The notes beneath the pieces were generated by a model, which worked only from the letters and a program-made list of their open reading frames with translations, was not told the DNA's origin and did no database searches. Shown here in pieces: positions 1 to 5,933 of a stretch of DNA of 14,589 nucleotides. The position numbers and the translations under genes were made by a program. Source of the DNA: Candidatus Peribacterales bacterium (lineage in GTDB: Bacteria > Patescibacteriota > Gracilibacteria > Peribacterales > Peribacteraceae). The stretch lies in assembly GCA_021731345.1 (NCBI GenBank), contig JAKFXO010000020.1, forward strand, positions 1 through 14,589. The letters are read 5' to 3'. The number at the start of each line of letters is the position of its first letter. The stretch's first letter is position 1.

Positions 1-73
1 AGCTGAGGCAAAAACAGAAACGAAGCCCGCCGAAACGAAAGCTCCGGAGAAAAAACCGGACGTAGCGAAATAA
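1..73 (+). CDS. C-terminal end of an upstream gene (partial)
   Basis: The frame starting at base 2 is open from the window edge to a TAA at 71-73 and encodes 23 residues made almost only of Ala, Glu, Lys, Pro and Thr, ending PEKKPDVAK. Such charged, low-complexity tails are common at the ends of ribosomal proteins and other nucleic-acid-binding proteins, but nothing here identifies the family. It ends one base before the stop codon of the convergent regulator gene, so the two genes meet tail to tail. The compositional bias and the tight junction support a real coding end; the identity is unknown. Confidence 0.5.
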   Translation, partial: AEAKTETKPAETKAPEKKPDVAK

Positions 74-74
74 T

Positions 75-821
75 TTAGTTTTTGTGTGTCGCCCACAAAA
101 GATCAAAGATCTTTTTCTGCATGCCCGCGAGTTCCTGGCTCTGGATCAGGAGAGAAAATCCTTCGTTCTTCGACGAAATGACAGCCATCATATCGTCAAA
201 AAGGTACATACTGATCGGAAATGCCAAATCGTCCGGAACGTGTCGAATCTCTCGTTTTTCACGCTTACTGGTGATAAAACAGCTGACATTCTCCTGCGTC
301 TGTAGCACGTTCAGTACGTAACCAGCTTTGGTACACCTATCACAGTAGCTACTCAGGTACTCTCTGCCGACAAACGTAGAAAGATCGCTCGCGGACATAA
401 AAGTACGTAATGTTTTCTCCTTGGCGGTCAGCGTGTGATCAAGCACAAAACGTGCGCCTTCCTGTCCGTCGAAAAATTCTATCTTCGGTTTGGCCGACAG
501 TGGATGCATGAGCGCTGAAAAGAGACCCATGGATGCCTGTAGTTCCGTACGACTATGCTTCAACGCTTTCTCCCGATGATCCACGTACCTCACAAGCTGC
601 TGCGGATCGAGCGGAGCAAAATACTGCACGCCGTTTTTCATCGTCTTCACGATGAGTCCTTTTGCAAGAAGAGAATGAAGAACGACATAACCAGTACCGC
701 GATTAAGCTTGGCCTTTTTTGAGAGAATGCTGATCGGCTGCATGCCGCTTCGAAGCAGCGTCAGGTACATCGAACTCTCTTTCTCTGATAAGCCAGCGGA
801 CGCGAGTAATTTCTCAACCAT
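75..821 (-). CDS. TrmB-family transcriptional regulator
   Basis: This 248-residue protein has the architecture of TrmB-type regulators. An N-terminal winged helix-turn-helix (about residues 1-75, with SEKESSMYLTLLRSG and a recognition-helix region LNRGTGYVVLHSLLAKGLI) is followed by a linker with PLDPQQLVRYVDHREKALK and a C-terminal sensor-like domain (about 110-248) containing KIEFFDGQEGARFVLDH. TrmB proteins in archaea sense sugars; relatives in Patescibacteria and other bacteria are mostly uncharacterised, so the ligand is unknown. I chose the ATG at 819-821 because the protein then begins MVEKLLASAGLSEKE, as the family does. A GTG at 840-842 would add seven hydrophobic residues and is less likely. 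There is no Shine-Dalgarno sequence upstream. AT-rich inverted repeats flank the start and could be an autoregulatory operator. The gene stands alone, convergent with the gene ending at 73. Confidence 0.85.
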   Translation of the reverse strand: MVEKLLASAGLSEKESSMYLTLLRSGMQPISILSKKAKLNRGTGYVVLHSLLAKGLIVKTMKNGVQYFAPLDPQQLVRYVDHREKALKHSRTELQASMGLFSALMHPLSAKPKIEFFDGQEGARFVLDHTLTAKEKTLRTFMSASDLSTFVGREYLSSYCDRCTKAGYVLNVLQTQENVSCFITSKREKREIRHVPDDLAFPISMYLFDDMMAVISSKNEGFSLLIQSQELAGMQKKIFDLLWATHKN

Positions 822-823
822 AA

Positions 824-940
824 TGCAAATATATTCTAGCACTACAAAATATACTATTGCGCCTATTTGTCGAAAATAGCTTCTGTAAAAGATAAAATAT
901 GACTATTTTGCTTGGTTGACCCTGCTAATACATATTTGCA
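824..940 (-). promoter_or_regulatory. AT-rich control region of the TrmB-like gene
   Basis: The stretch upstream of the regulator start is AT-rich. It carries the 9-mer TGCAAATAT at 824-832 and its exact inverse ATATTTGCA at 932-940. A second imperfect inverted repeat (TATATTCT at 830-837 against AAAATATA at 846-853) sits directly in front of the start codon. A weak minus-strand promoter can be proposed (TTCGAC, 17 bases, TATTTT). The ATATTTG/CAAATAT half-site also forms a perfect palindrome in front of the gene at 3951. An operator for the regulator is plausible, but AT-rich palindromes can arise by chance. Confidence 0.3.
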
Positions 941-960
941 CTTTCAGGCATAAAATCGAG

Positions 961-1000
961 TAAACAAAAAAATAGGACCTCACCTGAGGCCCTATTTTCT
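961..1000 (-). terminator. Rho-independent terminator of pnp
   Basis: On the minus strand, 17 bases after the pnp stop, the hairpin arms AAAATAGG/CCTATTTT (969-976 with 991-998) and CCTC/GAGG (978-981 with 986-989) pair across one A/C mismatch with an ACCT loop. The distal arm runs into a T-rich tail, TTTTTTTGTTTA. Position, stem and tail are classic. Confidence 0.9.
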
Positions 1001-1014
1001 TTGATTGCGACTGA

Positions 1015-3222
1015 CTAACGGCGTGGAGGTCCACGGAATCCTCCTCCGCGTCCGCCGAAGCTAGGACGAGGTGGCGGAGCAACCCAACCTGCTGGTGGTG
1101 GAGTCATCTGCTTAAGAGAGAGGCGCGTCTTGCCTTCCTGAGCATCAAACTCAACACACTTCACTTGTACTTCCTGACCAACCTTCAGCACGTCCTCCAC
1201 CTTCTCGGTGCGAGCCCACTGAAGTTCGGAGATATGAACCATTCCATCTTTGCCGCGTGCAAATTCAACGATGGCACCGACGCCATCGATGATACGGACG
1301 ACCTTAGCGTCGTAGACTTTGCCGACTTCCGGCTTCTCGACGATACCGAGGATCCACTCACGAGCTTTGTTCATGATCTCTCCGTCTGGAGCAGTAACGA
1401 ACACGATGCCGGAATCCTCGATGTCGATCTCGACACCAAGTTCCTTCGTGATTTTCTGGATCGTCTCTCCGCCCTTACCAATGACGAGGCGGATATCAGC
1501 AGGATCGATGTTGATAGTCTCAATGCGCGGTGCAAACGGTGAAAGCTCCTTACGTGGCTCGCTGATAGCAGCAAGCATTGCCTTCAAAATGTGCGCACGA
1601 CCGGTCTTAGAACGCTCGATAGCCTCTTTGAACACGGAATCCGGTAGACCCTTGATCTTGATGTCCATCTGGATAGCCGTGATGCCTTTCTCGGTTCCGC
1701 CGAGCTTGAAGTCCATGTCGCCTCCGAAGTCCTCTTCGTCCTGAAGGTCGGAGAGGATGATGTACTTACCCTTCTCTTCATCAGAGATGAGTCCGAGTGC
1801 GATACCGGAAACCGGTGCGGAGATCGGAACACCTGCAGCCATGAGTGCGAGTGTGGAACCACACGTTGCAGCCATAGAGGAGGAACCATTGGATTCAAGA
1901 ATTTCAGTGACCGTGCGGATGGTGTACGGGAACGTCTCGACCGGAGGAAGAACTGGCTCGAGAGCGCGCTGCGCGAGGTTACCGTGACCGATCTCGCGGT
2001 TACCAACGAAGAGACGGTTGCTGGTTTCACCAACGGAGAACGGAGGGAAGTTGTAGTGGTGCATGTACCTGAGCTCGTGTTCGCCTTCCATACCTTCCAC
2101 GATCTGTTTGCTGCCTGGTGAACCGAGTGTCGTGGTCGTGAGTCCCTGTGTCTCTCCGCGCTGGAAGAGGGCAGAACCGTGAACACGCTTTGGGAGAATA
2201 TCGACGATGGCGGAAAGCTGACGAATCTCGTCCACTTTGCGGCCGCTCATACGAATGCCTTCCTCAAGAATGAGGCGACGCATTTCGTTTTTCACAACTT
2301 TATCGACGATCGACGGAGCTGCCTTGTACAAGTCCTTGAGGTACTTATCCTCACCGACTGGGCCGTTCTTCTCCGTGAGCTTTGCCTCAGCCTGAGCCAT
2401 AAGATCATTGAAGATCTTGCGGCGAACAAGCTTAGGAAGTGGGTCCTTGATCGCTTTGTTCACAATCGGGAGAGCCCAATCCTTGATGAGTTTCTTGTCG
2501 TCATCCTTCGGCTCGAACGGAGCGGCGATCTCGAACTTTGGCTTGCCGATCTCCTTCGTGATATCAGCAAAGAACTGAGCGACTTTCTGTGCCCACTTCT
2601 TGCCGAACTCGATAGCGCGGAGAATATCCTCTTCGGATACCTGCTTCGCTCCAGCTTCGATCATGACGATGCGCTCGAGTGAGGCCGTCACGAACATGCT
2701 GAGCTCGCTCTTCTTCTCGGCTTCGACGGATGGGTTCAAGACGAGCTCACCATTGATGAGACCGACCTTCACCGTTCCGAGTGTTCCTTCGAACGGACAG
2801 TCAGACAGAGAACATGCGAGGTTTGCAGCGTTAGCGGAGACAACGTCATGGTTATGCTCGAAGTCGTAGGACATCACGGTCGCAAAGACCTGAATGTCAT
2901 TACGCAAATGCTTCGGGAACATCGGGCGAAGTCCGCGGTCGATGACACGAGCAAGCAAAACGTAGTCATCACCAGGACGACCTTCGCGCTTGCGGAAGCG
3001 GGATCCTGCAATCTTACCTCCTGCGTAGTACTTCTCCTGATACACCATCTGGAGTGGCAGGAAATCGACACCGTCGCGTGCTTTCGCGGAAACGGTGCAG
3101 TTTGCGAGCGTCACAGTGTCGCCCATCTGACAAATGACGGACGAGTTCGCTTGCGTAGCGAGCTGACCAGTTTTGATGATCATCGGCTTATCACCGAGCA
3201 TCAAGGAATATTCCTTTATCAT
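1015..3222 (-). CDS. pnp: Polyribonucleotide nucleotidyltransferase (PNPase)
   Basis: PNPase degrades RNA 3' to 5' by phosphorolysis and is a core enzyme of mRNA turnover. The 735-residue protein has the complete family order: a first RNase PH domain (TGQLATQANSSV near residue 20), an all-alpha linker, a second RNase PH domain (FPPFSVGE about 390, GHGNLAQRALEPVLP, SSSMAATCGSTLALM), the metal-site segment GGDMDFKLGGTEKGI with both Asp present, a KH domain with an IGKGGE loop (about 575), an S1 domain (GKVYDAKVVRIIDG to MVHISEL), and a Pro/Gly/Arg tail ending FRGPPRR. I start it at the ATG 3220-3222 (MIKEYSLMLGDKP), which matches the family N-terminus. The frame stays open to a TTG at 3265-3267, but that extension looks non-native. 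It lies directly downstream of rpsO, the usual bacterial order. No Shine-Dalgarno sequence precedes the ATG. Confidence 0.98.
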   Translation of the reverse strand: MIKEYSLMLGDKPMIIKTGQLATQANSSVICQMGDTVTLANCTVSAKARDGVDFLPLQMVYQEKYYAGGKIAGSRFRKREGRPGDDYVLLARVIDRGLRPMFPKHLRNDIQVFATVMSYDFEHNHDVVSANAANLACSLSDCPFEGTLGTVKVGLINGELVLNPSVEAEKKSELSMFVTASLERIVMIEAGAKQVSEEDILRAIEFGKKWAQKVAQFFADITKEIGKPKFEIAAPFEPKDDDKKLIKDWALPIVNKAIKDPLPKLVRRKIFNDLMAQAEAKLTEKNGPVGEDKYLKDLYKAAPSIVDKVVKNEMRRLILEEGIRMSGRKVDEIRQLSAIVDILPKRVHGSALFQRGETQGLTTTTLGSPGSKQIVEGMEGEHELRYMHHYNFPPFSVGETSNRLFVGNREIGHGNLAQRALEPVLPPVETFPYTIRTVTEILESNGSSSMAATCGSTLALMAAGVPISAPVSGIALGLISDEEKGKYIILSDLQDEEDFGGDMDFKLGGTEKGITAIQMDIKIKGLPDSVFKEAIERSKTGRAHILKAMLAAISEPRKELSPFAPRIETINIDPADIRLVIGKGGETIQKITKELGVEIDIEDSGIVFVTAPDGEIMNKAREWILGIVEKPEVGKVYDAKVVRIIDGVGAIVEFARGKDGMVHISELQWARTEKVEDVLKVGQEVQVKCVEFDAQEGKTRLSLKQMTPPPAGWVAPPPRPSFGGRGGGFRGPPRR

Positions 3223-3370
3223 AAATAGAGAGAGAAAAACGGATAGACCGTCCTCCCCGACCTTCAAGGATTTTTGCTGATGGACTTACACACTAGACCC
3301 CGCGCACGGGAGCTTCTGCGTAAATCCAACAAAATCCGGAGATGGAGGGAAGGAACGTGAGTCCACTATA
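3223..3370 (-). promoter_or_regulatory. pnp promoter and long 5' leader
   Basis: Between the rpsO terminator and pnp there is an extended -10 box on the minus strand, TGGTATAGT, with the hexamer TATAGT at 3365-3370 and no good -35. Transcription would start near 3358 and give a leader of about 135 bases. The leader contains a small GC hairpin (CCCCG 3298-3302 with CGGGA 3307-3311). PNPase genes in other bacteria are autoregulated through leader structure; that this applies here is inference. Confidence 0.4.
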
Positions 3371-3393
3371 CCATGCTTTTGAGCTTGCGGGAA

Positions 3394-3420
3394 CAAAAAA
3401 GCGGGCCGAAGCCCGCTTTG
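3394..3420 (-). terminator. Rho-independent terminator of rpsO
   Basis: The minus strand reads AAGCGGGC, then the loop TTCG, then GCCCGCTT and a run of six T, about 25 bases after the rpsO stop (arms 3399-3406 and 3411-3418). A GC-rich stem closed by a UUCG tetraloop and followed by a T-tract is a textbook intrinsic terminator. It separates rpsO from the pnp promoter, although readthrough into pnp is possible. Confidence 0.93.
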
Positions 3421-3442
3421 ATCTTAGGTGTGAAGTGAGGAT

Positions 3443-3712
3443 CTACTTATCGAGATCAAGAGCCTTGAGAATCTTCTCGTAACCCTTCGCTTCGTTCATT
3501 TTGAGGTACGTGAGGAGCTTACGGCGGCGAGCAACCATAGCAAGGAGTCCGCGACGTGCGGAGTTGTCCTTCTTGTGTTCCTTCAAGTGCTTGGTGACAT
3601 GGTCGATCTCCTTGGTGAGGATACCAACCTGAACCTGCGGAGAACCTGTGTCCTTCGCATGAGTTTGAAATTTACCGATGATCTTCTTCTTGTTGGCTTT
3701 CTTGAGAGCCAT
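3443..3712 (-). CDS. rpsO: Ribosomal protein uS15
   Basis: uS15 is a primary 16S rRNA-binding protein of the small subunit platform. The 89-residue product matches the family length and carries the signatures DTGSPQVQV, LTKEIDHVTKHLKEHKKDNSARRGLL and RRRKLLTYLK. The ATG at 3710-3712 gives the canonical start MALKKANKKKIIGKF. An in-frame ATG at 3776-3778 would add 22 residues unlike any S15 and is rejected. The gene is followed by its own terminator and then pnp. No Shine-Dalgarno sequence precedes the ATG; the leader instead contains CCTCCTTT, the sequence of the 16S rRNA tail itself (see findings). Confidence 0.98.
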   Translation of the reverse strand: MALKKANKKKIIGKFQTHAKDTGSPQVQVGILTKEIDHVTKHLKEHKKDNSARRGLLAMVARRRKLLTYLKMNEAKGYEKILKALDLDK

Positions 3713-3808
3713 GGTAGTGGGGGTAAAAAAGGAGGAAGGGCACAAGTGAAACAATTCTCCGGGCCTCCAGGAAAGCATAAAGCTAACGAGGAAGCTGGTA
3801 GCCGAAGC

Positions 3809-3836
3809 ATTTTATCCCTGAGGGGCTAAAAGTCAA
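3809..3836 (-). promoter_or_regulatory. rpsO promoter
   Basis: On the minus strand TTGACT (3831-3836) is separated by 16 bases from TAAAAT (3809-3814), a near-consensus housekeeping promoter. Transcription would start near 3802, giving an rpsO leader of about 90 bases, long enough for the S15 autoregulatory structures known in other bacteria. Confidence 0.7.
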
Positions 3837-3890
3837 GTATTGCTCACCGACAAGCCATTCTTACTAAAACAACATTCGCCTCTCTCCTCT

Positions 3891-3942
3891 ATTGTCTGCG
3901 GGCAAAGACAATATTTGACAAATATTAAAATACATCTATAGT
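3891..3942 (+). promoter_or_regulatory. Promoter with palindromic operator-like site, leaderless start
   Basis: TTGACA (3915-3920), 16 bases, then TATAGT (3937-3942) is a near-consensus promoter. Only eight bases separate the -10 box from the ATG at 3951, so transcription should begin at or within a base or two of the start codon. The -35 lies inside a perfect palindrome, ATATTTG-A-CAAATAT (3911-3925). Another inverted repeat, ATTGTCT/AGACAAT (3891-3897 and 3906-3912, eight-base spacer), lies immediately upstream. A repressor bound at the palindrome would block RNA polymerase. Confidence 0.7.
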
Positions 3943-3950
3943 TAGCACAT

Positions 3951-4187
3951 ATGGCTATCGAAACTCTCTCCATCACCTCACAAGACGATACTCTTATCAC
4001 AGATATCGCACGCCAGCGTCATATGGACGAAGGTATGAACGAATTGAACGCAGCTGATGCACTGAGAACCGCTGTAGAAAACGGCCAGTCAATCACTGCT
4101 CTCCGTGAGATGAACACGAACGCAATCCTCCGCGTCACAGTCGCTGGCAAAAACGTCATCGACAAGATCACGACGGTTTCTGTGTAA
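3951..4187 (+). CDS. Hypothetical small protein, 78 residues
   Basis: I do not recognise this family. The protein starts MAIETLSITSQDDTLITDIA, has a probable helical middle (about residues 20-50, with NAADALRTAVENG and SITALREM), and ends in a beta-like segment AILRVTVAGKNVIDKITTVSV. There is no signal peptide, membrane segment or cysteine. It is probably cytosolic. A strong promoter with palindromic operator-like sequences lies directly upstream, and the predicted transcript is leaderless, so this is very likely a real gene under control. rmuC follows 39 bases later on the same strand but has its own promoter. With no homologue known to me, the function is open; a small regulator or binding partner is only a guess. 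Confidence 0.75.
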   Translation: MAIETLSITSQDDTLITDIARQRHMDEGMNELNAADALRTAVENGQSITALREMNTNAILRVTVAGKNVIDKITTVSV

Positions 4188-4192
4188 GGAAG

Positions 4193-4220
4193 TGGACAGT
4201 CGTCCACCCTGTGCTATCAT
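4193..4220 (+). promoter_or_regulatory. rmuC promoter, leaderless start
   Basis: TGGACA (4193-4198), 16 bases, then TATCAT (4215-4220), the latter preceded by TGC as in an extended -10 box. The rmuC ATG at 4227 follows after six bases, so RNA synthesis should start at the start codon. The spacing repeats that of the promoter at 3915-3942. Confidence 0.6.
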
Positions 4221-4226
4221 CGGGGC

Positions 4227-5399
4227 ATGACCGGATTTGAGATTACTCTCGGCATTGTCGTTGTCCTCGCTCTCGGGGCTACGGTTTTTTTGCAGATGAA
4301 GCGCCCAAACACTGCGGACAGTCATGACTGGAGCAAGGAAATTGCAAAGCTCGAGAAAGAAGTAGAGATCGAAAAAGCTGAACACAACAAGCTCGCAGGT
4401 GCGAACAAACAGATGTACGCCGAGCTCGCTCAAGCGAAAGCAAAACTTCAGTCTATTGAGAAAGAACGTGACAATGCACAAACTCAGCTCACAAAGATGG
4501 AAGCGAAGCGCGAGCAGCAGGAAAAGGAGCACACACGCGGATTGGAGAAGATCGACGCTGCAGAGCGCGCACTCAAAGAAGAACGTCAGCGCGTTCTTGA
4601 ATCTGAAGTAGAAGCGAAACAGGTAGCCGAAGAAGAGCGTGACAGACTGTGGAACGAGCATGAGGTCTCGGTGATCGCGACACTCGTCGACCTCTGCAAG
4701 CAGCCGCATCTGCAGTTCAAGTCGTACAGCAACAATAATCTCCCTGATGATTTTGATGGCTCTCTGAAGCCAGATTTCCTCATCGACTTCCTTGGTCAGT
4801 ACGTCGTCTTTGACGCCAAGGTCAGCAAAGCTCAGAGCCTTCAGACGTACATCGATGATCAGGTAAAGAAGACTGCAGAGAAGATGAAAAAGAGCGACAA
4901 GATTTATCCGCACATCTTCCTCGTTGTCCCGACAGAAGCAGTGCGCGAACTGAAGAAACTCGTCTACGCCAAGGATAAGTTCTACTTCTACGTCATCTCC
5001 CGCGAGGCGCTCTCCCCTATTCTCGCATCCCTCAAGCGCATCTCGACCTACGAACTCGCAGAAACTCTGGATCCACAGAAGCGCGAGAACATCATCAACG
5101 CTCTCGCCGAAATGCAGACGCAGATCAACATGACGAGTGCGACGTCGCTCCTCACAACCAAACGTGGCATCGAAGTACTATCACGCATCCAGCAGACGGA
5201 TCCTGAACTTGCCGCCGAGGTGGAACAGAAGAGCAAAGAGAAGGCACTGAATGCGTACTCCCCAACCGAGATCAAGCGTCTCGCCAACTCTCTAACTGCC
5301 CAGAATGCTGAAGTGTCATCCATCGCTGCACCAAAAGCATCGATCAAAAAGAGCATGATCGAAGCCGCGCAGAATGTGATCTCACAAAGACTCCTGTAA
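4227..5399 (+). CDS. rmuC: RmuC-family DNA recombination protein
   Basis: RmuC proteins are membrane-anchored, coiled-coil proteins with a PD-(D/E)XK nuclease-like domain; in E. coli RmuC limits inversion at short inverted repeats. The 390-residue protein shows one N-terminal membrane helix (about 4-22), a long charged coiled coil (about 35-142), and the nuclease-like core with LKPDFLIDF (PD at 182-183) and YVVFDAKVS (D196, K198). The later family elements HIFLVVPTEAVREL and FYFYVISREALSPIL follow. The C-terminus is a second helical region. The short start MTGFEITLGIVVVLALG places the helix at the N-terminus as in the family. It lies downstream of the 78-residue gene with its own promoter. 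The role in recombination is taken from the family. Confidence 0.88.
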   Translation: MTGFEITLGIVVVLALGATVFLQMKRPNTADSHDWSKEIAKLEKEVEIEKAEHNKLAGANKQMYAELAQAKAKLQSIEKERDNAQTQLTKMEAKREQQEKEHTRGLEKIDAAERALKEERQRVLESEVEAKQVAEEERDRLWNEHEVSVIATLVDLCKQPHLQFKSYSNNNLPDDFDGSLKPDFLIDFLGQYVVFDAKVSKAQSLQTYIDDQVKKTAEKMKKSDKIYPHIFLVVPTEAVRELKKLVYAKDKFYFYVISREALSPILASLKRISTYELAETLDPQKRENIINALAEMQTQINMTSATSLLTTKRGIEVLSRIQQTDPELAAEVEQKSKEKALNAYSPTEIKRLANSLTAQNAEVSSIAAPKASIKKSMIEAAQNVISQRLL

Positions 5400-5450
5400 A
5401 GCCTCTTTCGATGTCGCCTCTTTAAAGATCGTCTTAGTCTCTGTCGCTTG

Positions 5451-5473
5451 AGTGATTTCATTTCCACTTTTTT
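5451..5473 (+). terminator. Weak candidate terminator after rmuC
   Basis: AGTG (5451-5454) can pair with CACT (5465-5468), followed by six T. The stem is only four pairs, so this is a poor terminator. The larger hairpins further right could do the job instead. Confidence 0.25.
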
Positions 5474-5519
5474 GACGCACAAAACCAAAGACGGTCATTG
5501 TGTCGTTATTCGATTTTTC

Positions 5520-5564
5520 TTTGGGGGACCAGGGAACCTTGCCAGGTTCCCTAGATCCCCCAAA
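5520..5564. repeat. Strong GC-rich inverted repeat in the rmuC-uvrD gap
   Basis: GGGGGA (5523-5528) pairs with TCCCCC (5556-5561), and AGGGAACCT (5531-5539) pairs perfectly with AGGTTCCCT (5544-5552) around a TGCC loop. TTT and AAA extend the outer stem. A CC/AGA internal loop interrupts it. No T-tract follows on either strand, so it is not a standard intrinsic terminator. Its sequence resembles a mobile or dispersed palindromic repeat; copy number cannot be judged here. Confidence 0.75.
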
Positions 5565-5604
5565 CCCCCATTACCCTCCAGTCTTAACCTGCTAGTTTTC
5601 GACC

Positions 5605-5619
5605 ACACCCGTTCGGTGT
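5605..5619. repeat. Small hairpin ACACC/GGTGT
   Basis: ACACC (5605-5609) and GGTGT (5615-5619) pair around a five-base loop within the noncoding gap. It is short and may be incidental. Confidence 0.35.
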
Positions 5620-5711
5620 CCCATATGGTTCTGGACGTCGTGTTCTAAAGGGTCTTCGACTACGTCTTTGAATGATCGTGGCGTGTTCCGATGCGAGTGA
5701 AACAGCGCCAT

Positions 5712-5860
5712 GTCGCCTTGGGAAATTTCCGTGGCACATCTTCGCGAAGGGAGCGTGAGAAAAGCGCATGTTTGACCCCGCACGCGCTCACGCGCTGCGG
5801 GGGAGTTTGCGCTTTTCTAGTGACCGAGCGATTGATGTGCAGGAAATTTCCCAGAGCGAC
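5712..5860. repeat. 149-base composite inverted repeat, possible structured RNA or palindromic element
   Basis: Nested arms pair end to end: GTCGC/GCGAC (5712-5716, 5856-5860), GGGAAATTTCC/GGAAATTTCCC (5720-5730, 5842-5852), GCACATC/GATGTGC (5734-5740, 5834-5840), AGAAAAGCGCA/TGCGCTTTTCT (5758-5768, 5808-5818), CCCCGCA/TGCGGGG (5776-5782, 5796-5802) and GCGC/GCGC (5784-5787, 5792-5795). A large internal bubble (5741-5757 against 5819-5833) splits the rod, and its left strand holds the self-complementary TTCGCGAA. On the plus strand the outer arm is followed closely by six T (5863-5868), so the whole could also end transcription coming from rmuC. One reading frame runs through it into uvrD, but the palindromic design argues that it is not coding. 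Confidence 0.8.
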
Positions 5861-5869
5861 GATTTTTTG

Positions 5870-5893
5870 GTCACTTTTTTTAAAAAAAGTGAC
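5870..5893. repeat. Perfect 24-base palindrome
   Basis: The arm GTCACTTTTTTT is followed directly by its exact reverse complement AAAAAAAGTGAC. It lies nine bases after the composite inverted repeat and 40 bases before uvrD. With no loop it would extrude as a cruciform or act as a symmetrical T/A-rich termination site. The region from 5400 to 5933 contains no gene I can support. Confidence 0.85.
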
Positions 5894-5933
5894 ACAGAAA
5901 ATTGCAACTCGTGTGTTACTCTCTGATCCTCTC

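Noticed and set aside
1584..2186. 200-codon minus-strand frame overlapping pnp
   Set aside because: Out-of-frame shadow of pnp, rich in Ser and Arg, without domain features.
3223..3267. TTG start for pnp adding 15 residues
   Set aside because: The extension does not resemble PNPase N-termini, while the ATG at 3222 gives a family-like start.
3713..3778. Upstream ATG for rpsO adding 22 residues
   Set aside because: S15 proteins are about 89 residues and start close to MALxxxxK; the extension would be unique.
4089..4913. 274-codon minus-strand frame opposite rmuC
   Set aside because: It is the complement of the rmuC coiled coil, whose Lys/Glu codons read as Leu/Phe-rich sequence on the other strand; rmuC itself has clear family motifs.
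5448..5648. Short plus-strand reading frame in the rmuC-uvrD gap
   Set aside because: It runs through the GC-rich hairpin at 5520-5564, has biased Pro/Arg content from the repeat, and no promoter or recognisable protein feature.
5691..5933. 81-residue N-terminal extension of the uvrD reading frame
   Set aside because: It translates the inverted-repeat region, has no resemblance to any helicase N-terminus, and the ATG at 5934 puts the Q motif at the expected distance.
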